This document shows positions 14,695 to 21,702 of a stretch of DNA of 29,419 nt, in pieces; within the stretch, counting starts at the first letter, position 1, and every line of letters begins with the position of its first letter. The stretch covers positions 1 through 29,419 of the forward strand of contig CAZYSK010000073.1 in NCBI GenBank assembly GCA_964649415.1. Reading direction: 5' to 3'. The notes beneath the pieces were generated by a model that searched no databases, was not told the DNA's origin, and was given only the letters and a program-made list of their open reading frames with translations. A program made the translations under genes and the position numbers. This DNA comes from CAZYSK01 sp964649415 (GTDB lineage: Bacteria; Chloroflexota; Anaerolineae; B4-G1).

Positions 14695-14733
14695 AGCGCC
14701 CGCCCCAATCCTCAGCGGATCGGGGCGGGCGCT
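14695..14733. other. Strong 12-bp inverted repeat between convergent genes
   Basis: AGCGCCCGCCCC (14695-14706) and its exact reverse complement GGGGCGGGCGCT (14722-14733) flank 15 bases that can add a short ATCC/GGAT pairing. There is no T-run on either side. Its position between convergent 3' ends suggests transcript stabilisation or bidirectional termination. I see nothing in 14734-14854. Confidence 0.7.
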
Positions 14734-14854
14734 GCGACGTCACCCGGCGGGGCCTCTTGGCGAGTTGCCACCGGCCTGCCCGGAGCGGGGGCCTACGATG
14801 GTTCCCCCTTGGTGCCCAACGAGCTCATGCTCTCAATGTACCCGGTGTGCAGCT

Positions 14855-16195
14855 CTATCGGACGGTTATTGGCAGGTAGGTGCGATATCTGCCCTCGCCA
14901 AACAGCGCGAACTGCGAGAAATGGGTCGTCGTGAAAGCCAGTGCGCCGGACATCACGCGGGCCGGTTCGCCCAGCATAGCCCAGGGTTCGCCCGGACCGG
15001 TACGCGTCCACAGGCGCAGCGTCTCCTGTTTGAACCCGGCCACGTCGGTGTCTGTGTAGCTCAGGGTGATCGTGAGCGGCCGGTTGAACTGGCGCACGGT
15101 CTCGCCGAAGCGGAAGGCCGTCATCTCGAAGGCTCGCTGCGCGAACAGCAGGCCGCCGCCGGGTGGGCTGATGGGGCGCGTGTCGGTGAACAACGGCCGG
15201 AGTTGAAGGCGCGTCGTGTCAGTCACAGCACCGGGCGGGACGGCGAGGGTGACGCCGTGTTGGTGATGCAACTGGCCGCCCTGGTTCGGTCCTAGCGCGA
15301 GCGCGCCGTGGGGCAGGGTGACCACCGTAGTGACCGGTCCCAGTTGCATGTGCCGCCCGTCCCAACCCAGCCTGGCCACGTTGGTGATGACCGCGCCGGG
15401 CGTGATCACGCCCTCGACCCCCAGCCGGTACTGGAGCGTCAATGGATGCCCGGCGCGCACCTGGCCCTCCCAGCGCAGCATCTGTCCCCCGGTCTCCGTG
15501 CCGGTCAGCGTGCCGCCCCAGCCCAGAAAGCGCACCTGGTGGCTGAACGGCAGCGTGTCCGTGAGCGTGACCCAGCGCGGGCTCGTACCTACGCCGGCCC
15601 GGTGGGCCCGGCTGATGGTGATCGTGTAGGTGAGCACGTCGCCCGGCATCACCTCCCGCGCCTGTACCTGCTTGGTCGAGCCAGCCATGTCGCATATCGT
15701 GCTCGCCACGCTGGCCGTGTTGTTTGTCGTGTCGGACTCGACGGCGCTCGTGGCAATGTCCGCCGTGGTGGTCAGTATCTCGCCCTCTGGCAGCATCTCG
15801 TCCGCCTGCAGCGTGATCAAGACGTGGCCGCAGCACGCGTCTAGCGGCCACTGGCAGGATGGACTGGCGAAGTACCAGGAGAGCGTGCTACCGTCGGTCG
15901 CATGCGGTGGGAGTGGCGCGCCCCAGCGATCGGTGGCAGTGATGAACTGCGTTCCTGAGGGCAACGTGGCTGTCACCCAGGCATCTGGTGTTGTCTCCGT
16001 GCCGAAGTTGTAATAGCCGATCCTGACCATAGGCGTCGAGCCGGCTGCTACGTGCTCCGGTGCTTTCAGGTCCAGCGTGAGATCTACCTGTCCGGCGGCC
16101 GATGCGGTCGAAAGAGTGATCGTGGTCAAAATGACGGCGGTCACTCCGAGGATCGTGGCCAGCGCGAGCAGACTCGTGCGAGAAATGTGTTTCAT
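14855..16195 (-). CDS. Secreted DUF11-type repeat protein with a ZU5-like domain and YLP tail
   Basis: 446 residues. A signal peptide (1-34) is followed by two immunoglobulin-like DUF11 regions (about 36-165, ending SDTTNNTASV, and 172-293, with MPGDVLTYTITISR and TDTLP), then a ZU5-like segment (HGVTLAVPPGAV at 313-324) and an FSQFALFG motif common in Chloroflexota surface proteins. It ends YRTYLPITVR. Three Cys near 113-122 may pair. The likely role is an extracellular structural or adhesive protein; no enzyme motif is seen. ATG 16195 has AAAGGAG six bases upstream. It lies 146 bases downstream of the Asp/Cys-repeat gene on the same strand, so co-expression is possible. Confidence 0.86.
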   Translation of the reverse strand: MKHISRTSLLALATILGVTAVILTTITLSTASAAGQVDLTLDLKAPEHVAAGSTPMVRIGYYNFGTETTPDAWVTATLPSGTQFITATDRWGAPLPPHATDGSTLSWYFASPSCQWPLDACCGHVLITLQADEMLPEGEILTTTADIATSAVESDTTNNTASVASTICDMAGSTKQVQAREVMPGDVLTYTITISRAHRAGVGTSPRWVTLTDTLPFSHQVRFLGWGGTLTGTETGGQMLRWEGQVRAGHPLTLQYRLGVEGVITPGAVITNVARLGWDGRHMQLGPVTTVVTLPHGALALGPNQGGQLHHQHGVTLAVPPGAVTDTTRLQLRPLFTDTRPISPPGGGLLFAQRAFEMTAFRFGETVRQFNRPLTITLSYTDTDVAGFKQETLRLWTRTGPGEPWAMLGEPARVMSGALAFTTTHFSQFALFGEGRYRTYLPITVR

Positions 16196-16233
16196 GGCGA
16201 TCTCCTTTGGGTGTATTTCATCTCGGTTGGCGG

Positions 16234-16334
16234 AAGACTTCGGAAGTCTCCAGTCGAGCGTTTCGAAGGCAAAGCCAGCTTGAAATCACCTCAAAACTGC
16301 TGGGGGAGAGTACGTTTGAGACTTCCGAAGTCTT
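16234..16334. repeat. Inverted-repeat element with nested hairpins (GACTTCGGAAGTC type)
   Basis: AAGACTTCGGAAGTCTC (16234-16250) and its exact reverse complement (16318-16334) bound a 101-base segment. Each arm is itself an AGACTT-CGG-AAGTCT hairpin. The element fills the gap between two minus-strand genes. The arms are MITE- or REP-like; no target duplication is obvious. Confidence 0.75.
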
Positions 16335-16341
16335 GTCTAGC

Positions 16342-17119
16342 TTAATGGCGACCTCCGCCGCCCTGGCCGCCGCTGTGGCCAGCCTCGCGGTCGCGGTCCT
16401 GATCTCCGGCGGGGTCACAGTCGCCGCCGCCGCAGGTGCCGTCACAGTCGCGGTCCTGATCTCCGGCGGGGTCACAGTCGCCGCCGCCGCAGGTGCCGTC
16501 ACAGTCGCGGTCCTGATCCCCGGCGGGGTCACAGTCGCCGCCGTCGCAGGTGCCGTCGCGGTCGCGGTCCTGATCTCCGGCGGGGTCACAGTCGCCGCCG
16601 CCGCAGGTGCCGTCACAGTCGCGGTCCTGATNNNNNNNNNNNNNNNNNNNNNNNNNNNNNNNNNNNNNNNNNNNNNNNNNNNNNNNNNNNNNNNNNNNNN
16701 NNNNNNNNNNNNNNNNNNNNNNNNNNNNNNNCGGCGGGGTCACAGTCGCCGCCGCCGCAGGTGCCGTCACAGTCGCGGTCCTGATCCCCGGCGGGGTCAC
16801 AGTCGCCGCCGCCGCAGGTGCCGTCACAGTCGCGGTCCTGATCTCTGGCGGGGTCACAGTCGCCGCCGGGGTAAGCGTCGTCCTGGCCATCGCCCGCTGG
16901 TCCATGTACCTCAGTCGCCTGACCTTGAGCAAGTCCCATTTGCGCCTGGCTCTCGGTGACCTCGTGGGCGGTCATGGTCAGGCCCATCTTCCTGGTGACC
17001 ATCCCGGCGGGATAGGGGAACGAGTTGGGCTGGTTAGCGGTCGAAGCCCAAACCATTTGCCCCAGGGACCCCAATACCAGAACCAGGGTCAAAGCTGCTA
17101 CTTTCAATAGTCTATTCAT
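16342..17119 (-). CDS. Secreted Asp/Cys/Gly-rich tandem-repeat protein (spans an assembly gap)
   Basis: A signal peptide (1-25, MNRLLKVAALTLVLVLGSLG) precedes about 55 ordinary residues and then an array of 19-residue units, DQDRDCDGTCGGGDCDPAG, each with three Cys and six or seven Asp. The array ends in a Gly/His tail (GHSGGQGGGGRH). The DxDxDG spacing recalls calcium-binding loops of the thrombospondin-3 or dockerin type, and the Cys density suggests disulfides or metal binding; both are inference. One unit has Cys6 replaced by Arg. The 100 N at 16632-16731 break the frame only artificially: the two sides are in the same repeat phase if the true gap is 3+57k bases. ATG 17119 has AAGGAGA upstream. 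I recognise no named family. Confidence 0.78.
16395..16877 (-). repeat. 57-bp coding tandem repeat array
   Basis: Units begin (plus coordinates) at 16395, 16452, 16509, 16566 and 16623, then after the gap at 16777 and 16834, always 57 bases apart. Most units are nearly identical at the DNA level, including synonymous sites, which indicates recent expansion. The last unit on the right breaks down after about 45 bases. Confidence 0.93.
16632..16731. other. Assembly gap of exactly 100 N
   Basis: The round length marks a placeholder of unknown size. It lies inside the 57-bp array, where short reads cannot be ordered. Repeat phase on the two sides requires a real length of 3 plus a multiple of 57 bases. 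Confidence 0.97.
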
Positions 17120-17172
17120 CGTTCGTCTCCTTATCTGGTGAGCGTTCAGGTATAAGGAAAAAACAGCACGTG

Positions 17173-17269
17173 AGGTGACCGGCACTTGAAGAACTGCGTC
17201 CCAGTGTGATTTCTCAGCGGTGGAACATTGGCCATCATCACCCAAACTGCGTTCAAGTGCCGGTCACCT
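17173..17269. repeat. 97-bp element with 18-bp perfect inverted ends
   Basis: AGGTGACCGGCACTTGAA (17173-17190) is exactly inverted at 17252-17269. The first 15 bases share the frame AGGTG-N4-GCACTT with the palindrome at 5171. It lies between the divergent Asp/Cys-repeat and sigma-factor genes and is MITE-like in form. Confidence 0.8.
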
Positions 17270-17343
17270 GAACGGTTGCCTTATCTGTTTCGTTTCCTTA
17301 TGTCGTCCAACGCTAGCTTCAGGTGGCTCCTCCTACATCCATA

Positions 17344-17443
17344 TATGACGCAGGAAAGGCCAAAACCATACGGGGGATTCAAAGAAACGTGGTATACTCA
17401 GGCCCAGGCAGAGCCGTATGGTTTGGGCTGCTTCTGCGTCATA
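17344..17443. repeat. Imperfect 30-base inverted repeat centred on the sigma-factor promoter
   Basis: The arms at 17344-17373 and 17414-17443 match in 25 of 30 positions, with an unbroken CCGTATGGTTT core of 11. The centre of symmetry (about 17393) coincides with the TATACT at 17393-17398. It may be a large operator or a small mobile element carrying a promoter. Confidence 0.7.
17393..17398 (+). promoter_or_regulatory. Predicted -10 element of the ECF sigma-factor operon
   Basis: TATACT preceded by GG, as in GGTATACT at 19361. No TTGACA-like -35 is visible 17 bases upstream, so an activator or a non-housekeeping sigma factor may be needed. It lies 69 bases before GTG 17467. Confidence 0.4.
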
Positions 17444-17466
17444 GAGAGTGGGAGAGCAAACGTCAC

Positions 17467-18000
17467 GTGACGGATGAGCGCGTTCTGCTGGAACGAGCAA
17501 AGCAATACGACGAGGCGGCATTGGGGGAGCTCTACGACCGCTACGCCCCCCGCATATACGCCTACATCTACCGGCGGGTGGGTGACGCCTGCCTGGCGGA
17601 GGACCTCACGGGCGACGTGTTCGTGCGGGTAATACGGGCGATTCAGGCGGAGCGTTTCTGGCGCACGTCATTTAAGGCCTGGCTCTATCGCATCGCGCAC
17701 AATCTGGTGGTGGATCATTACCGCCAGCAGCCACCGGCGGCCGAGGCAGAGCTTGATGAGCGGCTGGTGGCGGATGAGGACACCCCGGCCTCAGTGGTGG
17801 CAGAGCGGCTCTCCCGTGGGCACGTTCGCGCTGCTATCGGTCGCCTCACGCCTGACCAGCAGCACGTGCTGGCCTTGAGATTCGGTGAGGGACTGAAAGC
17901 CCGAGAGGTGGCTGACGTGATGGGTAAGAGCGTGGGCGCTGTCGAAGCCCTCCAGCACAGGGCCTTGGCCGCACTGCGCCGGGTCCTGGGGGAAGAATAG
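17467..18000 (+). CDS. ECF-type RNA polymerase sigma-70 factor
   Basis: 177 residues. Region sigma-2 spans about 20-86 (LYDRYAPRIYAYIYRRVGD, AEDLTGDVFVRV, FKAWLYRIAHNLVVDHYR) and region sigma-4 about 118-172 (IGRLTPDQQHVLALRFGEGLKAREVADVMGKSVGAVEALQHRAL, with the helix-turn-helix). Regions 1 and 3 are absent, which defines an ECF factor. GTG 17467 is the likely start: it is the first start codon that fits the family N-terminus. Codons back to 17323 run through an inverted repeat. The stop is one base before the ATG of the DUF5667 membrane gene, so the two are an operon, and that partner probably controls it. Target promoters are not identifiable with confidence. Confidence 0.92.
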   Translation: MTDERVLLERAKQYDEAALGELYDRYAPRIYAYIYRRVGDACLAEDLTGDVFVRVIRAIQAERFWRTSFKAWLYRIAHNLVVDHYRQQPPAAEAELDERLVADEDTPASVVAERLSRGHVRAAIGRLTPDQQHVLALRFGEGLKAREVADVMGKSVGAVEALQHRALAALRRVLGEE

Positions 18001-18001
18001 G

Positions 18002-19237
18002 ATGATGGCCGGAGTCTCTTTTGAACGAGCATTGGAACACTGCCTGCAACAACTCGCCCGCACGGGTGACGTCGAGGCCAGCCTGCGGCGCTATCCCCAG
18101 TATGCCGGCCGGCTGCGTCCGCTGCTCGAGATGGCCTGGGTGGCCCGTCGTCACTACGACGCTGTGCCGGAGCCACCGGGCGGGTTGGCGGGCGGCCGGG
18201 AGCGGCTGTTGGCCGTGGCTGCGCAACAGCGCGCACGGGCTGTCCCGGCGACGCCGTCGACGACGGCTGCACGGAGGAGAGGACGCATAAGGTCGCTGGC
18301 CTTCGCGGTGAGGCTCGTCGTCGCCCTGCTGGTCGTCGGCGTGAGCACGGCTGTCGTCGGAGGTGGCATCGTCTGGGCGGCCAGCCAGAGCCTGCCGGGC
18401 GACGTGCTGTATCCGGTCAAGGTGGTGGTGGAAGACGTTCGCCTGGCGCTCGTCACCGCGCCGGCGGATCAGGTGGACCGCTCGCTGCAATTGGTCGAGG
18501 AGCGGGCGGAGGAGATCGAGGCCCTGGTAGCCGCGGGCCAACAGGTCCCGGACGAGGCCATCGCCCGGATGGAGCGACACGTCGAGCGTGCGTTGACCCA
18601 GGCAGCCTGTGCTTCTGGTGAGGAGGTGGTTGCCCTGCTGGCGCGTGTTACTGAGCGGATGCGCGCCGGGGAGCGGAGCCTGGCGGCTCTGCAGCCGCTA
18701 GCCCCGCGACAGGCTCAGGCCAATGTGGCGCGCGCGGTGACGATCTGCCGGCAAGGGGCTGAGGCCGCGGAGGCCGGGTTGATGGATCCCCAGGAGTTCC
18801 GCCGGCGTTACTGTCACCCGCAGGGGACCCCGTATCCAACGCACGACCCAGATCAGGCGGTCGTCACGCCCGGCAGCGACCAAGAGCAGGATCAGGAGCG
18901 ATACCCGCAGCGAGACCAGGAGGGGGAGTCTACCCCTGCCGGTGCGCCCATCCCCACGCCCCACGGTCCTCGGGTAACGCCTACGCCGGAAAGCACGCGT
19001 CACGCGCCACAAGTCACGCCTCGGGAGCCGGCGACGTCCCCGGCAACCTCCGTCCCGCGGCCCACGCCGCAGGGACCCTCGCAGACCACTCCGCCTCCCG
19101 CCGCGACGAACCGGCCCCAGCCGCCGGGTGACGCACCGGGTGGCGGTGACCACGACGACGGTGGCGGGCAGGATGGCGGCGAACACGGCGGCGGTGGAGC
19201 GCAGGGTGGCGATGGGCCGGGTGGGGGGCGCCATTAG
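18002..19237 (+). CDS. DUF5667 membrane protein, probable regulator of the upstream ECF sigma factor
   Basis: 411 residues. The cytoplasmic part (1-98) has a short helical domain with the pattern LRRYPQYAGRLRPLLEMA. A single membrane helix is at about 100-126. The outer part begins with ASQSLPGDVLYPVKVVVEDVRLAL (127-150), the hallmark of DUF5667, followed by a helical region to ~270 and a long Pro/Thr/Gln-rich then Asp/Gly/His-rich tail ending GPGGGRH. Proteins of this layout sit next to ECF sigma factors and are thought to act as anti-sigma or signal-input partners; direct evidence is lacking here. It follows the sigma gene by one base. Starts at 18002 and 18005 are both possible. A strong terminator follows at 19264. 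Confidence 0.86.
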   Translation: MMAGVSFERALEHCLQQLARTGDVEASLRRYPQYAGRLRPLLEMAWVARRHYDAVPEPPGGLAGGRERLLAVAAQQRARAVPATPSTTAARRRGRIRSLAFAVRLVVALLVVGVSTAVVGGGIVWAASQSLPGDVLYPVKVVVEDVRLALVTAPADQVDRSLQLVEERAEEIEALVAAGQQVPDEAIARMERHVERALTQAACASGEEVVALLARVTERMRAGERSLAALQPLAPRQAQANVARAVTICRQGAEAAEAGLMDPQEFRRRYCHPQGTPYPTHDPDQAVVTPGSDQEQDQERYPQRDQEGESTPAGAPIPTPHGPRVTPTPESTRHAPQVTPREPATSPATSVPRPTPQGPSQTTPPPAATNRPQPPGDAPGGGDHDDGGGQDGGEHGGGGAQGGDGPGGGRH

Positions 19238-19263
19238 CCGGTTCCTGGCGAGACGCCCGTTCT

Positions 19264-19305
19264 AGCCCTGGCTTGGAGAACACACCAAGCCAGGGCTTTG
19301 TTTTT
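19264..19305 (+). terminator. Strong intrinsic terminator of the sigma-factor/DUF5667 operon
   Basis: AGCCCTGGCTTGG (19264-19276) pairs perfectly over 13 bp with CCAAGCCAGGGCT (19285-19297) across an 8-base loop, followed by TTTGTTTTT. Confidence 0.92.
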
Positions 19306-19334
19306 GGCCTGTTCTACACGCTTTCTATATCGTC

Positions 19335-19368
19335 CCTTCATCGAGCCTTCATATAACTCCGGTATACT
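19335..19368 (+). promoter_or_regulatory. PhoB-box-like direct repeat with a -10 element
   Basis: CCTTCAT (19335-19341), four bases, CCTTCAT (19346-19352), ten bases, TATACT (19363-19368). The 7-4-7 layout with 11-bp period replacing a -35 element is how OmpR/PhoB-family regulators bind activated promoters. It precedes the DUF4405-like gene, and an OmpR-family regulator is encoded at 21007. Confidence 0.5.
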
Positions 19369-19398
19369 GTGGCCAGATCAAGAGAAGGAGACATGGTG

Positions 19399-19722
19399 AT
19401 GAACAAGGCTAAGTTGAACTATGCGTTAGATGCGGTAATCGGTGTGGCTTTTTTGCTCTCCGCTGTGACGGGCATGGCCTTCTTGCGGATGGGCTCCGGT
19501 GGCTACCAGGGCGGGCGCAACCCCGACTTCGCGACGTCGCTGCTGGGCTTCGACCGCGCGGTGTGGAGCGACCTGCATACCTGGGCCAGCCTGGTGATGA
19601 TCGCCGGCGTGCTCGTGCACCTGGTGCTGCATTGGAAATGGATCGTCTGTGTGAGCAGACACTGGCTACCCTCGCGACCGAAGCCTCGCCAGGCTGAGCA
19701 GTCGTGCGACGTGATGGTCTAG
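19399..19722 (+). CDS. Small DUF4405-like membrane protein, possible b-haem binding
   Basis: 107 residues. Two membrane helices (about 5-25 and 58-82) flank an exported loop (GSGGYQGGRNPDFATSLLGFDRAVWSDLHTW). The second helix carries several His (DLHTWASLVMIAGVLVHLVLHWKWI), the arrangement of DUF4405 and related small cytochrome b-like proteins that may hold haem between helices; with only two helices it may act as a dimer. The C-terminus is basic. ATG 19399 is favoured by AGAAGGAG eight bases upstream; an ATG at 19393 and GTG at 19396 are too close. It is followed 58 bases later by the ferritin-like gene and preceded by a PhoB-box-like site. Confidence 0.75.
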   Translation: MNKAKLNYALDAVIGVAFLLSAVTGMAFLRMGSGGYQGGRNPDFATSLLGFDRAVWSDLHTWASLVMIAGVLVHLVLHWKWIVCVSRHWLPSRPKPRQAEQSCDVMV

Positions 19723-19780
19723 GCCGGCGCCGGGGTGTAGTCTCGTTCGTAGATGATTGTAAAGCAACGGGAGGTTTGAG

Positions 19781-20914
19781 ATGTCGAGGAAAGTGTTCGG
19801 ATACGGTGTGGTGGGTCTGTTAGTTGTGGCGTTGATCGCAGGAACGGTGTACATTCTGGTGCGGCCTGTCGAAGCCCAGGCCGGGCGCGAACTGTCCGAC
19901 AACCAGGCGCAGCGTGCAGATAGCGGGCAGCCGGTCGCGCTGCAGGCCGGAAATGGCCGCCGTGGGGGTGGGTCGGCGGCGCCGGGTGAGAGCGATGGCG
20001 ACCGCGCTTCGGTGGGGCAGGGCGCGGGACGCGGTGCGTCCGCCGCCGCCGACGCGGCCCAAGGATCGGGACGCGGGCAAGGACGTGTACAGGGACAGGG
20101 TGCTGGCACGGGCACGGGCACCGGCGCTGGTGGGGCGATGGGGGCCGTTGATTGGGAGACCGTGACGGGGCAAGTCATCGTCGCGGACAGCGAAATGGTC
20201 GTCCAGACGGCCGGGGGTGAGGTGATCGTCGGACTGGGGCAGGTCTGGTACCGGGAGGAAGCTGGATTCGTCCTGTCGGTGGGTGACGACGTGTCTGTGA
20301 CGGGTTTCTACGAGGACGGCGAGTTCAAGGCGGGCACCGTCGAGAACCTCACCACCGGGCAGACGCTCGTCCTGCGGGACGAGGATGGGCGGCCGATGTG
20401 GGCCGGTGGGGGAGAGCGCCAGAATCAGCGGCAAACGCCCGGCCAAACGCCTGGTGGGGACGCAGGCAACGACCGGGGCGGTGGTAGAGGCAACGGTGCT
20501 GGCTCCTCTCCCGTGACCGGGGAATTGGACGAGGCCAGCCAGGCAGCCCTGGTCGAGGCGCTCGAGGAGGAGTACCGCGCGTTGGCGACCTACGAAGCGA
20601 TCATGGACCAGTTCGGGGCGGCACAGCCCTTCGCTTCCATCGCCCGGTCGGAGGAGCGTCACGCCGAGGCCCTGGTCGCACTGTTCGATCTCTATGGGCT
20701 GGACGTGCCGGCTGCCCCCGAGTTCGAGGCGGCTGAGTTTGACTCGCTCCAGGATGCCTGCGCGGCGGGGGTCCAGGCTGAGATCGCGGATGCCGCCCTG
20801 TATGATCGATTGTTCGAGGTGGTGACTGCGCCGGACGTCGTCCGGGTCTTCACCAACCTGCAGAACGCGTCGCTCAACAATCACCTGCCTGCCTTTGAGG
20901 CCTGTGCAGAGTAA
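19781..20914 (+). CDS. Exported protein with an OB-like domain and a DUF2202 ferritin-like di-iron domain
   Basis: 377 residues. A signal or anchor helix (6-27) leads to a Gly/Gln/Arg/Ala-rich low-complexity region (35-122). A small beta-rich OB-like domain covers about 124-200 (VTGQVIVADSEMVVQT through VTGFYEDGEFKAGTVENL). A second low-complexity linker (208-245) leads to a ferritin-like four-helix DUF2202 domain (250-377). Candidate metal ligands are E262-E264, E272, E291/E292 and H294 in the EERHAE motif, E334, and H368 in NNHLPAF. It may bind or oxidise iron or another metal outside the membrane; no activity is shown. GGGAGG lies six bases before the start. It shares a unit with the DUF4405-like gene and ends at a strong terminator. 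Confidence 0.83.
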   Translation: MSRKVFGYGVVGLLVVALIAGTVYILVRPVEAQAGRELSDNQAQRADSGQPVALQAGNGRRGGGSAAPGESDGDRASVGQGAGRGASAAADAAQGSGRGQGRVQGQGAGTGTGTGAGGAMGAVDWETVTGQVIVADSEMVVQTAGGEVIVGLGQVWYREEAGFVLSVGDDVSVTGFYEDGEFKAGTVENLTTGQTLVLRDEDGRPMWAGGGERQNQRQTPGQTPGGDAGNDRGGGRGNGAGSSPVTGELDEASQAALVEALEEEYRALATYEAIMDQFGAAQPFASIARSEERHAEALVALFDLYGLDVPAAPEFEAAEFDSLQDACAAGVQAEIADAALYDRLFEVVTAPDVVRVFTNLQNASLNNHLPAFEACAE

Positions 20915-20933
20915 GGGTACTGACGACGGCGCT

Positions 20934-20970
20934 GCGGAGGAGGCATAGCGCCTCCTCCGCTTCCCTTTTG
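20934..20970 (+). terminator. Intrinsic terminator after the ferritin-like gene
   Basis: GCGGAGGAGGC (20934-20944), loop ATAGC, exact complement GCCTCCTCCGC (20950-20960), then TTCCCTTTTG. It separates the ferritin-like gene from the two-component genes. Confidence 0.85.
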
Positions 20971-20982
20971 TTCGCATCGTGA

Positions 20983-20988
20983 TATACT
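20983..20988 (+). promoter_or_regulatory. Predicted -10 element of the two-component operon
   Basis: TATACT 18 bases before the start codon at 21007. No clear -35 or direct repeat is seen upstream because the terminator occupies that space. The leader would be very short. Confidence 0.35.
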
Positions 20989-21006
20989 CTCCGGCAGAGG
21001 TGGGTG

Positions 21007-21702
21007 ATGGCTCAGACCGTCCTGGTTGTAGACGACGAACCTGAGATCGTGCGGGTGGTGCGGGCCTATCTGGAGGCGGCCGGCTTCCGCGTCGTGATTG
21101 CGTCTGACGGTGAGGAAGCCCTCTACGTCGCCCGTCACGAGAAGCCCGACCTGGTCGTGCTGGACGTTCTGATGCCCCGGATGGACGGGCTGGAGTTCAC
21201 CCGTCGCATCCGCCGCGAGCGAGACGTGCCCATTATCATGCTCACCGCCCGGGCTGAGGAAACCGATCGCATCGTGGGGCTCGAGCTGGGCGCTGACGAC
21301 TACGTCACCAAGCCGTTCAGTCCCCGCGAGGTCGTCGCCCGGGTGCGCGCCGTCCTGCGTCGCGCCCAGGCTCCGCCTGAGCCTACCCCTGTTCTCCGCA
21401 CCGGTCCCCTCGCCCTCGACCGGGATACGCACGCCGTGACCGTCTCCGGGCAGCCGGTGGATCTGACGACGATGGAGTTCGGCATCCTGGAGGTGCTGAT
21501 GAGCACCCCGGGCCGGGTGTTCGCTCGGGGCGAGCTCCTGGAAGCGGTCCAGGGCATCGTGTTTGAGGCCTATGAGCGGACGGTGGACGTCCACGTCAAG
21601 AACCTGCGCCGCAAACTAGAGCCGGACCCCGCCCACCCGCGCTATATCCTCACCGTGCGCGGGGCCGGGTACCGGGTGAACGCGGAGTTGGAGGATGCGT
21701 AG
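21007..21702 (+). CDS. OmpR/PhoB-family response regulator
   Basis: 231 residues. The receiver domain (3-118) has the acidic pair D9/D10, phosphoacceptor D53 (VVLDVLMP), T80 and K102 (TKPFSPRE). A short linker leads to a winged-helix DNA-binding domain (about 132-226) with ERTVDVHVKNLRRKLEPDP and YILTVRGAGYRV, diagnostic of the OmpR/PhoB group. It should activate promoters by binding tandem half-sites. ATG 21007 is preferred over GTG 21004 because AGAGG (20996-21000) is six bases away. The kinase gene overlaps its end by eight bases. Confidence 0.95.
   Translation: MAQTVLVVDDEPEIVRVVRAYLEAAGFRVVIASDGEEALYVARHEKPDLVVLDVLMPRMDGLEFTRRIRRERDVPIIMLTARAEETDRIVGLELGADDYVTKPFSPREVVARVRAVLRRAQAPPEPTPVLRTGPLALDRDTHAVTVSGQPVDLTTMEFGILEVLMSTPGRVFARGELLEAVQGIVFEAYERTVDVHVKNLRRKLEPDPAHPRYILTVRGAGYRVNAELEDA

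Noticed and set aside
16395..16877. 57-bp repeats as a CRISPR array
   Set aside because: The units are contiguous without unique spacers, keep a reading frame and encode a signal-peptide protein.
16613..17245. Frame change across the N run as a real frameshift or two separate genes
   Set aside because: The 100 N are a placeholder; repeat phase shows the two sides belong to one frame with a gap of 3+57k bases.
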